Below are positions 1 to 8,116 of a stretch of 64,000 nucleotides of DNA, piece after piece. Source of the DNA: Psychroflexus aestuariivivens (GTDB lineage: Bacteria; Bacteroidota; Bacteroidia; Flavobacteriales; Flavobacteriaceae); assembly GCF_004010055.1 (NCBI RefSeq), contig NZ_RQVT01000005.1, forward strand, positions 41,283-105,282. Direction: 5' to 3'. Within the stretch, counting starts at the first letter, position 1, and every line of letters starts with the position of its first letter. The position numbers were made by a program, and so were the translations under genes. Under the pieces are notes generated by a model, which searched no databases, was not told where the DNA came from, and was given only the letters and a program-made list of their open reading frames with translations.

Positions 1-365
1 ATTATCGCAAAAAATAGCATAATTCCGATTCCTTTGGTCACTTCAAAATCACCAATGTAGAATAAGGACTCTGGAATGGCGGGAACTGCGAATTTTCTTG
101 TCGCATAAACTGATATAAAGGCTGGGATTGCAAAAACTGTGGCAGTTTGAAAATCTACCAAGCCCTTTTGCATATTTCTAATCGCACCAACTAAACTTGC
201 TACTCCAACTACAAATAATGAGTAAGCGGTTGCAACGACTGGATCTTCGGACAACAAATACACCAAAACTGGAACGGTAAGTATGGAGCCGCCGCCGCCA
301 ATTAAGCCAAGAACTAAGCCAATTATTAAAGCGCCAAAGTAGCCGAGAATATCGAGAATTTCCAT
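1..365 (-). CDS. TSUP (TauE/SafE) family membrane permease, N-terminal part
   Basis: The gene runs off the left edge; only about 121 N-terminal residues are present. The protein begins MEILDILGYFGALIIG and carries the glycine-rich segment LGLIGGGGSILTVPVLVYLL, typical of the first half of TauE/SafE-type permeases, which move sulfite, sulfonates or other small anions across the inner membrane. Further hydrophobic segments follow (AYSLFVVGVASLVGAI, ATVFAIPAFISVYA). The substrate cannot be predicted. The ATG at 365 fits, with a -7 box 19 bases upstream. It is divergent from the GatB/YqeY gene. Confidence 0.8.
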   Translation of the reverse strand, partial: MEILDILGYFGALIIGLVLGLIGGGGSILTVPVLVYLLSEDPVVATAYSLFVVGVASLVGAIRNMQKGLVDFQTATVFAIPAFISVYATRKFAVPAIPESLFYIGDFEVTKGIGIMLFFAI

Positions 366-383
366 ACAGTTCCGAATTTACTA

Positions 384-391
384 CAAAAGTA
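384..391 (-). promoter_or_regulatory. Bacteroidota -7 box for the TSUP permease
   Basis: On the minus strand this reads TACTTTTG, a full match to TAnnTTTG, the -7 consensus of the Bacteroidota primary sigma factor. It lies about 19 bases ahead of the permease ATG. No convincing -33 TTG was identified. Confidence 0.5.
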
Positions 392-469
392 AATTTAAGT
401 AGAGATGTTGACAGTAACTTTGGTTACAATGAAAATAGAATCTAAAGAATCATAGAATAGAATTTTGGT

Positions 470-477
470 TATCTTTG
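470..477 (+). promoter_or_regulatory. -7 box TATCTTTG for the GatB/YqeY gene
   Basis: TATCTTTG matches TAnnTTTG. It covers the possible TTG start at 475, so that codon would lie upstream of the transcript. This decides in favour of the ATG at 493. Confidence 0.55.
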
Positions 478-492
478 CAAAAAAATGAAACT

Positions 493-939
493 ATGGCATT
501 AGAACAAGAGGTTATGCAAAAAATGAAAGAAGCTATGAAAGCTAAAGATTCTCTGGCTTTAGCTTCTTTGCGATCTGTAAAAAGTGAAATCTTAAAAGCA
601 AAAACTTCAGGTTCTACTGAAGGTATGACAGAGGCTGATGAGTTGAAGCTTATTCAGAAACTTGTGAAACAAAGAAAAGACAGTGCTGAAGTTTATAAAG
701 AACAAAACAGAGATGATTTGGCTGAAGCTGAACTGGCGGAAGCTGGTGTGATTGAGCAATTTTTGCCGGCACAACTCAGTGAAGAAGAAATTGACAAAAC
801 AGTCAAAGAAATTATCGCTGAAACTGGCGCTGATTCTATGAAAGATATGGGTAAAGTAATGGGCGAAGCTTCACAAAGATTGGCTGGTCAAGCAGATGGA
901 AAAACCATTTCTAAAATTGTGAAAGCTAATTTGGCTTAA
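493..939 (+). CDS. GatB/YqeY domain-containing protein
   Basis: 148 residues from the ATG at 493 (MALEQEVMQKMKEAMKAKD). The whole protein is one YqeY-type helical domain, related to the C-terminal tRNA-binding domain of GatB, of the usual length for the free-standing family. Recognisable blocks are LRSVKSEILKAKTS, KLVKQRKDSAEVYKEQNRDDLAEAE, IEQFLPAQLSEEEI and the C-terminal DMGKVMGEASQRLAGQADG. The role is unproven; a tRNA-related function is inferred from the family. I recall this gene commonly sitting beside ftsZ in flavobacteria, whereas here it is about 9 kb away and on the other strand. An in-frame TTG at 475 is rejected because it overlaps the promoter. Confidence 0.9.
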   Translation: MALEQEVMQKMKEAMKAKDSLALASLRSVKSEILKAKTSGSTEGMTEADELKLIQKLVKQRKDSAEVYKEQNRDDLAEAELAEAGVIEQFLPAQLSEEEIDKTVKEIIAETGADSMKDMGKVMGEASQRLAGQADGKTISKIVKANLA

Positions 940-1007
940 TTCATTTTATATTGTATTGTTGCAATTCTTATTGCAAATAAGAAATTTTCATTGGATTGAG
1001 AATTTAA

Positions 1008-1081
1008 GGCCGCGTAGTTCAACTGAATAGAATATCAGATTTCGGCTCTGAGGGTTGCAGGTTTGAATCCTGCCGCGGTCA
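1008..1081 (+). tRNA. tRNA-Arg (anticodon TCG)
   Basis: A full cloverleaf folds. The acceptor stem pairs GGCCGCG (1008-1014) with CGCGGTC (1074-1080), with discriminator A at 1081. The anticodon stem is TCAGA/TCTGA around loop TTTCGGC, with anticodon TCG at 1042-1044 after the invariant T33. The T arm is GCAGG/CCTGC around TTTGAAT. CCA is not encoded. It reads CGA and probably other CGN codons. A strong terminator follows. Confidence 0.93.
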
Positions 1082-1095
1082 CAAATTAAACATAT

Positions 1096-1122
1096 AAACC
1101 CCTGTAAATCAGGGGTTTTTTA
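1096..1122 (+). terminator. Rho-independent terminator after tRNA-Arg
   Basis: AAACCCCTG pairs with CAGGGGTTT around the loop TAAAT, followed by a T-rich tract, 14 bases after the tRNA end. Confidence 0.85.
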
Positions 1123-1183
1123 TTTATAGGCGTGCCCTCCGCTAAAATTTGATTAAGAAGTCAAATAAAATCAACTTAAAGTT

Positions 1184-1492
1184 TCATTCTGATTCTTTGA
1201 AATCGATGTATTCTTTAATGCAGTAATCCGCAATGACATAGTCAGCTCTTTTCTTCTAGTCTGAAGTTTTCAAGCGAAATAAATCTGAGATTTCATAGAA
1301 ATTACTTTTGGGAAGTTTCGGTATTTTACTTTTCCACAGTTCATATTTTCCTGCATCTGGAAATAGTATAATTCCCCTAGCTTCAATTTCCGATAACATT
1401 GCGAAACTTAGATTTTGACAACTGTCTATTGCAAGCCAAATAAATTTCGGTATAAAAGTCAGTATGGATAAGAAAGTAAGAATTTTAAACAT
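1184..1492 (-). pseudogene. Decayed fragment resembling a DUF6371-type protein
   Basis: The minus strand encodes 78 residues (ATG at 1492) containing GIILFPDAGKYELWKSKI and EISDLFRLKTSD. It then meets a TAG at 1256-1258, after which the same frame continues with KKRADYVIADYCIKEYIDF to a TGA at 1184-1186. The PD(A/N)G-x-W pattern followed by a V/ISDLL-type segment and a degenerate ADY(I) tail resembles the C-terminal part of DUF6371 proteins, found on Bacteroidota mobile elements. I recognise this only by motif. The N-terminal two thirds are missing and the first 30 codons do not look like the family. Its position just behind a tRNA gene suggests a leftover of an integrated element. Alternatively it is chance coding in AT-rich DNA. 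Confidence 0.4.
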
Positions 1493-1792
1493 TTATATCG
1501 AGCGATCCAAAAGAACTATAAAGTATCAAGATATCCTTTAAGACCTACTGATGATGGTATAACTTTTTACAAAGAAATTAAATAGTAGATAAATACCGTC
1601 AAGATGTAAATCAAAAACCAGTTGAAAAATATAAAAAATGCAGCCTAAAATTCAACTAAGAAACAAATAAAAATGGTCTAAAGAATTGAGGTCTTTATAG
1701 AAATCATATCTACAACATTGTAAATTTTAAAAAATGATAAAAAAAATTAAAATTTTCATAAATATTTTTCTAGTGAATTAATATTAAAAGTA
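1493..1792. other. AT-rich intergenic stretch without an intact gene
   Basis: All six frames are interrupted. A short plus-strand stretch near 1540-1580 reads RPTDDGITFYKEIK before two stops, which could be another coding remnant but is too short to assign. No tRNA, repeat array or insertion-sequence end was recognised. Confidence 0.4.
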
Positions 1793-1800
1793 TATTTTTG
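1793..1800 (+). promoter_or_regulatory. -7 box TATTTTTG for the lipoprotein-protease gene
   Basis: A full TAnnTTTG match 25 bases ahead of the ATG at 1826. Confidence 0.45.
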
Positions 1801-1825
1801 AGCCTTTAATTATATATTATTATTC

Positions 1826-3367
1826 ATGACAACAAAAAAAACACTTTTCTTAGTCGCACTACTATCAACATTTCTCTTTTCAAGTTGTGCATCCATTCTT
1901 AATGGAAAAAAACAAGAGATAACTATTCATACTGGCTCCTCTGATGCAGAAGTTTATGTAAATGATGTAAAGACTGGAGATGGAAAGAGTCCAGTTATTG
2001 AAATACCAAGAGACCTAACTGTAAAAAATATAACAGTAAAAAGAGAAGGTTATTTAGATGAAAACATCCCAATATACCAAACAAAGAAATCCCCATTATA
2101 TATTATGAGTGTTGTTCCGTTTGGATTGTTATTTTACCCTATTTTTTACGATGTTTCACCTACAGCTTATAACTACGATAGCGAAGTTGTTTTTGATAAC
2201 GAGACAAAAACTATACCGGAAAGATCTGATGATGAGAAATACTTATATATTAATACTACTGGTTTTGATGTAAAAAAGGATGAAATTAAATTCAATAGTA
2301 TAAAAAGAAGAAGATATAGAAAAGGAAAAGATAAATATACAGATGTACCAGTTGTAATCAAAGAAGATTTAGATTTTAGTGATACTAAATTATCTTATGA
2401 TTTGCATAAAATTCTTAAAGAATTTAACTATACAGATACTACTAAAGTGCTTTTAAGAAAAAAGAATAAAAGTATGTTTTTAGATGCAAAAGTAGTTGGC
2501 TTAACAAATACCATTATCAACGATTTTAAAACTTTTAATGGTGGTAGACACATGCAAACCACAATGACAAATCTAGTTGTAGAATGGAAGATTCTGGATT
2601 ATTATAAAGTTCCTAAATACTCAGAAACAATAACAGCAACATCTAATGAATTTGCGATGGACTACGACGATGGTTCTAATTACGGATCTTGTATAAAAGA
2701 TGCACTTCAAAGATCATTTCTTGAATTTATAAGTTCTGATGAAGTTAGAAGGTTAATCCAGGTTGATTTAATTGAAGAAAAAACTTATGATTTAATCAAC
2801 TTATCATCTGGATTGTCGCCAAGTAATTTAAATGAAGCGCTTAATGCTAGCTTTACAATAAAGCTGGATGAAGGACACGGAAGTGGTTTTGCAATTAGCA
2901 AAAATGGACATATTATCACTAATTATCATGTCGTCGCTAATCATAAAGATGATATAATTGTAGTAGATTCTGATTTAAACGAGTATGAAGCAGAATTAAT
3001 AAGATTTAGTCCTGAAAAAGATTTAGCATTACTAAAAATTAATAAAGAGATAAAATATACTTTTGAAATACAAGATAAAGCTGAATATAATTTAGGACAA
3101 GATATATTTGCAATCGGAACACCTAGATCTTTAGAATTAGGACAGAGTTTAACCAAAGGAATTATTTCTGGAAAAAGAGAAAATGAAGGTGATTTTTTCT
3201 TACAAATAGATGCAAGTGTAAATTCAGGAAATAGCGGTGGACCATTAGTTAATCAAGATGGTAAACTTATTGGCGTAATTAACGCAAAAGTAAAAGGAGA
3301 AGGCATCGAAGGTCTTGGTTTTGCTATATTAGCAGATGAGATTAAAGAAGCATTAAATATCAATTAA
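1826..3367 (+). CDS. Lipoprotein with PEGA-like N-terminus and C-terminal trypsin-like (S1C/HtrA-type) serine protease
   Basis: 513 residues. The N-terminus is a lipoprotein signal ending in the lipobox FSSC (Cys about residue 21). Residues 30-80 look like a PEGA-type beta-sandwich (AEVYVNDVKTGDGK, ITVKREGYLDE), followed by a hydrophobic hairpin near 92-115 (MSVVPFGLLFYPIFYD). Residues 130-330 match nothing I know. Residues 342-513 are a trypsin-like protease with an intact triad: His368 (ITNYHVV), Asp399 (EKDLALLKI) and Ser470 (GNSGGPLV). There is no PDZ domain, unlike DegP/HtrA. It is probably anchored in the outer membrane, facing the periplasm or surface. The gene stands alone between its own promoter and a terminator. 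Substrate and role are unknown. Confidence 0.85.
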   Translation: MTTKKTLFLVALLSTFLFSSCASILNGKKQEITIHTGSSDAEVYVNDVKTGDGKSPVIEIPRDLTVKNITVKREGYLDENIPIYQTKKSPLYIMSVVPFGLLFYPIFYDVSPTAYNYDSEVVFDNETKTIPERSDDEKYLYINTTGFDVKKDEIKFNSIKRRRYRKGKDKYTDVPVVIKEDLDFSDTKLSYDLHKILKEFNYTDTTKVLLRKKNKSMFLDAKVVGLTNTIINDFKTFNGGRHMQTTMTNLVVEWKILDYYKVPKYSETITATSNEFAMDYDDGSNYGSCIKDALQRSFLEFISSDEVRRLIQVDLIEEKTYDLINLSSGLSPSNLNEALNASFTIKLDEGHGSGFAISKNGHIITNYHVVANHKDDIIVVDSDLNEYEAELIRFSPEKDLALLKINKEIKYTFEIQDKAEYNLGQDIFAIGTPRSLELGQSLTKGIISGKRENEGDFFLQIDASVNSGNSGGPLVNQDGKLIGVINAKVKGEGIEGLGFAILADEIKEALNIN

Positions 3368-3424
3368 ATATAGATTTTATCTAATATTAATCTTTATAGA
3401 TTACTTTAGATTAATGGACTAATT

Positions 3425-3459
3425 AAAGCTAAGCAATGACATCATTGTTTAGCTTTTTT
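3425..3459 (+). terminator. Strong hairpin terminator after the lipoprotein-protease gene
   Basis: A 14-bp stem (AAAGCTAAGCAATG with CATTGTTTAGCTTT, one G-T pair) around loop ACAT, followed by T residues. A smaller inverted repeat (ATTAATC at 3386, GATTAAT at 3409) precedes it. Confidence 0.8.
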
Positions 3460-3692
3460 AGCTTCTATACTTTCTTTAAGTTAATTTTACTTTTGCATTT
3501 GATTAGGAATAAACATTTAATTTGACAATTGTGGCCTGAGATTAATATATAAATGAAACTATGATTGGGGAACTGTGCATCATTTTGAATCAATTCCACG
3601 ATGGAGCCAAATAGAAAATACGTATATTTAATAATTAAGAAATAAAGATTAATTTAGGACTATAACGTAAAGTGTGTAAGTTGAAAAATATC
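3460..3692. other. Intergenic region, nothing recognisable
   Basis: AT-rich, with no long frame, RNA gene or repeat. I found no TAnnTTTG box ahead of the downstream lipoprotein gene, so its promoter remains unplaced. Confidence 0.4.
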
Positions 3693-4301
3693 ATGAAATT
3701 ATTATTGTATTACTTTTTATCTGGTATTTTCTTGATTGTTTTGACTTCTTGCTCTATGATTGAAAATGAATGTACTTCTGAAGCTCTAAATGAAAAAATA
3801 ATCATGATTAGCAATCATAAGTTAAATTTCAAAATCTGGGGAAATGAATCTAAAAACCAGTTGTACCGCCCGTCCAAAAAAATTTCTGAAAGTATATTGA
3901 TCGACATTTTAGATGACTTCAGCCCATCTGAAAAGCTTGATAAAAAACATATCATCAACTTAGTCTTATTCACTAAGGCAAATTCTTATGAAAACCATAA
4001 ACTAGATCAGGAAGAAATATTTGGCACTTTAATTTATTATTACAGTCAGTCAAAATTGAATGTTTGCATTTACGAATATACAAATGGAGATTTCATTGAA
4101 ATAAAGGAACTGCGAGCAGAGCCAAAATTCATCAACACTAATGATTATTTCTTAGCAGGAGAATTGTTAACAAACAAAAAAGTCATTGCTTTATCTTTAT
4201 TCAATTCTGAAGAAAAAATACCAGAGCCTCATTTTTTTGGACAAGATTTCACCATAAAACTGAAGAATTATAAGCTAAAAAAAATAATAACAAATACTTA
4301 A
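3693..4301 (+). CDS. Orphan lipoprotein of unknown function
   Basis: About 202 residues from the ATG at 3693 (MKLLLYYFLSGIFLIVLTSC). A lipoprotein signal with lipobox LTSC places it in the membrane envelope. An in-frame GTG at 3672 would add seven residues ahead of the signal and is less likely. The mature part is polar and Lys/Glu-rich, with no motif or repeat I recognise (segments such as LIYYYSQSKLNVCIYEY look like beta strands). It is convergent with the T9SS cargo gene, 56 bases apart, with no clear hairpin between. The very low G+C and lack of family resemblance suggest an accessory gene. Confidence 0.6.
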   Translation: MKLLLYYFLSGIFLIVLTSCSMIENECTSEALNEKIIMISNHKLNFKIWGNESKNQLYRPSKKISESILIDILDDFSPSEKLDKKHIINLVLFTKANSYENHKLDQEEIFGTLIYYYSQSKLNVCIYEYTNGDFIEIKELRAEPKFINTNDYFLAGELLTNKKVIALSLFNSEEKIPEPHFFGQDFTIKLKNYKLKKIITNT

Positions 4302-4357
4302 ATATTTTCTATTCTTAGTTCCTTTATTCTTAATCTAAAAACAAAATATTTAGTTCT

Positions 4358-5944
4358 TTATTTTTTAATAAATTTTTTGACTTCCGATTTACCTGCACTT
4401 TTAATTTTAGCAAAATAAACGCCAGTATTTAAGTCTTCAATATTTAGTGTAAATTTATTGTTAGATAAATAATTTTTTGACTTGATTAATTTTCCATTCA
4501 AATCAAATACTTGAATATTTTCAATTAAACTGGTGTTTTTGGTTTCTATTTCAATGAAATTGGTAGCAGGATTAGGATAAATTTCAAACACTTCAGTAAT
4601 AAAATCTTCAGTAGATATAGGATTGTCTGAGATGACTAGATTAGCAATACTTATATCATCTTCTAGGTTATTTCCATTTTCTCGTTTGAACCTCAACATA
4701 AAGTTTTCACTTAAACCTTCGTTTATGATATATTCTACAAACATCCAATCATTGTCTTCATCACTATTTGTAGATTGAATATCTACAGGATCAATTTCAT
4801 CTAGAAACTGCCAGTCACTTCCATCAAAATATTCTATAATAAGATTTTCACCAGCTTCAGCTGCATCTTCACATCCATTCAGCATTTCCCACGATACAAT
4901 TATTTCAGTTAAACTGCCGGCATCAATTGCCGCGGTTTCTATAGAATAATTCCCACCGTAGAGTTGTAAATAATTCTCAGAATTATCTGAACAGGTATCA
5001 ACAATGTTATAATTAGCACCATCCGTTGCATTCCAACAATCTGGTAAATTTACAGGTAAACTAGGGTCGTATGGTAAATCTTCTGGAATCCTTCCGATTT
5101 CAAAACTATCTGCATCGATAAAAACAGCAGAATCAAAGGCACTATCGCCACGGTCGGCAATGACAAGCTTAATATGATAAGATTCACCTGGTATCAAGTC
5201 AATTTCTGCTGTTAGTGGATTAGTCTGACCATCAAAGCTTAAGACATTGTTACCGCTTGACTGGTCATCATAATATTGTGACAAGGCAAATTCTCCCAGA
5301 CTACCAGGACCACAAGTATGATTGTGAACATTGCTTGGATTAACGGGAATTGTAGTACCATGTAATGTGGCTATATTTTTACCACCTAAATCTAAATTTA
5401 CTTCTGCAGTGTTTGGATTGGCATCATGGTCATAAGGGTTTACATCAGATATGCCAGGTCCCGAAACTATAAAAGCAAAAGTATCTGCAAAATTGCAAAC
5501 AAAAAGAGGATATTCTTTGGAAGCAAAAATATAATCTACACTAAGCTTATTTCTAAAAGGAGTAAAATCAAACTCTAAAACAGTGGCATTTACTGTATTA
5601 TTTTCTTGTATTAATGCATCTAAATCAGCATCTCCTGGCCACAAATTATTACCAGAAAATATAATAGATTGAAGATTGGAAGCGTCAGCTGTTGCTAAAA
5701 CAATTCCACTTTCAAAAGCAAAATTTTGTTCATTTTGAAATTGAAATGAACCAAAAGAATTAAAATTTTGACTATTGATACTAGCATTATTTGGCGAAGA
5801 AACATTTGTAATGCTAGTGCATTCTAAATTTTCAGTCATTGTGTCTAATAAATCATCGAGAGTAAGACTTGTATTGCTAGAAACGCTTTGAGCAAAAGTA
5901 AAATTCAAACCTAAAAGGATAAAAGCAAATTGTAATGTTTTCAT
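4358..5944 (-). CDS. Secreted choice-of-anchor L protein with T9SS type A sorting domain
   Basis: 528 residues. A Sec signal peptide (MKTLQFAFILLGLNFTFAQ) is followed by a choice-of-anchor L domain at about 40-280, recognisable by SGIVLATADASN, VLEFDFTPFRNKLSVDYIFA, SKEYPLFVCNFADTFAFIVSG and FIDADSFEIG. A second beta-rich segment (about 290-440, WNATDGANYNI, DDWMF-type strands) looks like a carbohydrate-binding or jelly-roll module. The last 75 residues are a type A sorting tail (EIYPNPATNFIEIE, FDLNGKLIKS, LNTGVYFAKI, KKFIKK). The protein should be exported by the T9SS and anchored or released at the cell surface. Adhesion is plausible but not shown. Confidence 0.9.
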   Translation of the reverse strand: MKTLQFAFILLGLNFTFAQSVSSNTSLTLDDLLDTMTENLECTSITNVSSPNNASINSQNFNSFGSFQFQNEQNFAFESGIVLATADASNLQSIIFSGNNLWPGDADLDALIQENNTVNATVLEFDFTPFRNKLSVDYIFASKEYPLFVCNFADTFAFIVSGPGISDVNPYDHDANPNTAEVNLDLGGKNIATLHGTTIPVNPSNVHNHTCGPGSLGEFALSQYYDDQSSGNNVLSFDGQTNPLTAEIDLIPGESYHIKLVIADRGDSAFDSAVFIDADSFEIGRIPEDLPYDPSLPVNLPDCWNATDGANYNIVDTCSDNSENYLQLYGGNYSIETAAIDAGSLTEIIVSWEMLNGCEDAAEAGENLIIEYFDGSDWQFLDEIDPVDIQSTNSDEDNDWMFVEYIINEGLSENFMLRFKRENGNNLEDDISIANLVISDNPISTEDFITEVFEIYPNPATNFIEIETKNTSLIENIQVFDLNGKLIKSKNYLSNNKFTLNIEDLNTGVYFAKIKSAGKSEVKKFIKK

Positions 5945-6044
5945 AATATTTTTTTATAAATATAGGAAAAAGAATTAACTTAAAAAGTTAAACATTTTAC
6001 TTGATTCAACTAACATTCCATTTTAGACTTTATATACACTATAA

Positions 6045-7136
6045 TCATTTCTTAAAAATTGAATAAATTTCAAAAGCAATTTGACTAACTCGCAGGCTAG
6101 ATTTGCCTTCGATTTGCTCTTCACGAATCATTTTTTTAGCTTGTTTAGATTCAAAAACGTCTTGTAAATTTTTAATCTTTGCGCAAGGCACTGCCAAATT
6201 TTCCATATCAGTCAAAATCTTTTCAGCTGTGAAATTTTTGATTTTCGCCCGCAATAATTTTTCTAATTCATTTCGATTTACAACACGATTTTGAGTACTG
6301 TTAAAACGCTCATCTTCTGATAAATTCAGTAAACCCAAATAATCTACAAGTTTTTCAAAATGCAAATCGCTTCCGATGGCAAAAGTGATGCTTTGTTGGT
6401 CTTTTGTTTCAAAAATTTCACCATAAGGCGCAATATTTGGGTGCAAAGAACCTTGGCGTTGCGGGATGTGTTCTTCCATTAAATAATTGGAAGCTTGATT
6501 TGCCAATGCAGAAACCGCAGCATCGTATAAAGATACGTGTATGACTTGTCCATGCTTTTGGCCTTGTCTTGATTGTTCCAACAAAGCCAACAAAATTCCT
6601 TCTTTAAGTTGATGCGCCGCCATGACATCAATTAACGCCACAGGCATTTTCACCGATCCACTATCTGGCGTGCCATTCATGGACATAAACCCAGTGTCGG
6701 CTTGCAAAATTAAATCGTAAGCGACGCGAGAAGAATCTTGACCATATCCTGAAATTTTACCGATTAGCAAAGCTGGGTTGACTTTCCACAATTCTTCATC
6801 TGTAATTTTCAACTTAACCTGACTGGAGGTTTTAAAATTCATCAAAACCACATCTATTTCCTGTAAGATTTCCAGAAATTCTTGATAATCTTTTGGCTGA
6901 GTCAAATCCAGAAAACGATATTGTTTTTTATAATTCACACTGGAAAAATAAGCACTTACCGAGCTGGTTTTGCTTTCACTTGGCAACTTCCAGCTTCTTG
7001 TCACATCTTTGTGTTTAGGATGTTCAATTTTGATAACTTCGGCGCCCAATTCTGCAAAAAAACTACCTACCGATGGTCCAGCCAAAACTGTAGATAAATC
7101 AATTATTTTCAGATTTGATAATGAATTGTTAGTCAT
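6045..7136 (-). CDS. CaiB/BaiF family CoA-transferase (class III)
   Basis: 363 residues covering the full family. The N-terminus has LKIIDLSTVLAGPSVGSFFAELGAEVIKIE, then the CoA-binding stretch SAYFSSVNYKKQY, GYGQDSSRVAYDLILQAD, and HVSLYDAAVSAL, the region where the family catalytic aspartate lies. The class includes CoA transferases for carnitine, oxalate, bile acids and 2-methylacyl-CoA racemases; the sequence does not reveal the substrate. The canonical VD before SL is IH here. It lies 56 bases downstream of a DUF2007 gene on the same strand and may be co-transcribed with it. At 363 residues it is slightly shorter than typical members (about 380-430). Confidence 0.88.
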   Translation of the reverse strand: MTNNSLSNLKIIDLSTVLAGPSVGSFFAELGAEVIKIEHPKHKDVTRSWKLPSESKTSSVSAYFSSVNYKKQYRFLDLTQPKDYQEFLEILQEIDVVLMNFKTSSQVKLKITDEELWKVNPALLIGKISGYGQDSSRVAYDLILQADTGFMSMNGTPDSGSVKMPVALIDVMAAHQLKEGILLALLEQSRQGQKHGQVIHVSLYDAAVSALANQASNYLMEEHIPQRQGSLHPNIAPYGEIFETKDQQSITFAIGSDLHFEKLVDYLGLLNLSEDERFNSTQNRVVNRNELEKLLRAKIKNFTAEKILTDMENLAVPCAKIKNLQDVFESKQAKKMIREEQIEGKSSLRVSQIAFEIYSIFKK

Positions 7137-7192
7137 ATTTTACTTAAAATTTATAGCGCTATTGAAAATAATTTTTAATGTGAAGCGAAAAA

Positions 7193-7399
7193 TTATTCGT
7201 CTTTGAAATAATCCTCTATAATGGACAAGGCCTTTATTTTGTCGGTTTCTTCGACTTTGATTTCAATATCACCAAATATACCCGAATAAGAACGGTCGGT
7301 TTTATCAATATCGTAAACTTCAATTCCGTGTTCTTCCAAACGGTGTTTGACGCCCATAAATTCTATTTTCGACTTTGTACTGAATACTTTTTCTAGCAT
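7193..7399 (-). CDS. DUF2007 family small protein
   Basis: 68 residues (MLEKVFSTKSKIEFMGVKHRLEEHGIEVYDIDKTDRSYSG), a single compact alpha-beta fold of the DUF2007 type. These proteins are sometimes labelled putative signal transducers, but no activity is established. Recognisable are the N-terminal strand-helix (VFSTKSKIEFMGVKHRLEEHGI) and the acidic C-terminal helix (DKIKALSIIEDYF). It precedes the CoA-transferase on the same strand. No clear -7 box was found. Confidence 0.75.
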   Translation of the reverse strand: MLEKVFSTKSKIEFMGVKHRLEEHGIEVYDIDKTDRSYSGIFGDIEIKVEETDKIKALSIIEDYFKDE

Positions 7400-7496
7400 G
7401 ATTTTTTTATTTTATTTCACTTAAGTAATTTACTTAAAAAAAGTGGTTTCACACTAAACTTATAAATGTTATTCACTTTTAAATTTCATTAATAAA

Positions 7497-7958
7497 CTAA
7501 ACCGGCAAAGCGGTGTAATTGAAAACTTCATGAATATTAAACACACTTTGAGTATTGCTTATATGAGGAATCTCAGTCAATTTTTCTATCATGAATTTAC
7601 GGAAAGCTTTCATGTTTTTCAAATTGATTTTCAAAAGGTAATCGTATGTTCCACTGGTATGAAAACAGGCTACAATTTCTGGTAATGCCATGATTTTCTT
7701 TTCAAAATCTTCAATATTTTTGGTAGAATGTTGTGTTAATTGAACCATGACAAAAACCACAAAATCTTTTTCAATTTTCTGTGCATTCACCAATGCCACA
7801 TAATTGGTGATATAGTTTTGTCGTTCTAATTTCTTGATGCGCTCGTAAACTGCTGTCGGTGATAAGTTGAGTTTCAATGAAAGTTGCTTCGTTGTCAATC
7901 TCGAATCCTTTTGAAGCAAATTCAATATTTTCTTATCGGTATCATCTAAATGTTGCAT
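7497..7958 (-). CDS. Lrp/AsnC family transcriptional regulator
   Basis: 153 residues, the standard family length. Residues 1-55 form the winged HTH (LDDTDKKILNLLQKDSRLTTKQLSLKLNLSPTAVYERIKKLE). Residues 65-145 form the RAM/ligand-binding domain (FVVFVMVQLTQH, VACFHTSGTYDYLLKINL, ISNTQSVFNIHEV). These proteins act as oligomers that sense amino acids and control transport or catabolism. It is divergent from a Cys/Met PLP enzyme with a 158-base shared control region, so that gene is the obvious candidate target. I could not pick out a defined Lrp box in the AT-rich gap. Confidence 0.92.
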   Translation of the reverse strand: MQHLDDTDKKILNLLQKDSRLTTKQLSLKLNLSPTAVYERIKKLERQNYITNYVALVNAQKIEKDFVVFVMVQLTQHSTKNIEDFEKKIMALPEIVACFHTSGTYDYLLKINLKNMKAFRKFMIEKLTEIPHISNTQSVFNIHEVFNYTALPV

Positions 7959-8063
7959 TGGTGAAAAATTTTCTTTAGAAATTTATTTATAAGATTAAAA
8001 ATAAATATATTTTCTATAATAAATACTTTTTAAAGATAAATTCACTGTATTATTCTAATCCTA

Positions 8064-8094
8064 TTGATATTTTATCTTTAAAATTCAATCTTTG
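8064..8094 (+). promoter_or_regulatory. Likely promoter of the PLP enzyme gene in the divergent lrp region
   Basis: TTG at 8064-8066 and AATCTTTG at 8087-8094 (one mismatch to TAnnTTTG) are 20 bases apart, within the Bacteroidota range. The leader to the ATG at 8117 is short. Confidence 0.4.
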
Positions 8095-8116
8095 AATTCA
8101 CAAAAACCGTAAAATC

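Noticed and set aside
475..492. TTG start of the GatB/YqeY gene
   Set aside because: It overlaps the -7 promoter box at 470-477; the ATG at 493 is used instead.
3551..3612. 16-codon frame MIGELCIILNQFHDGAK
   Set aside because: Too short, no promoter and no resemblance to known proteins.
8087..8098. Perfect palindrome as an Lrp operator (TTCAATCTTTGAATTC region)
   Set aside because: On checking, the sequence is not its own reverse complement; it fits better as a -7 element.
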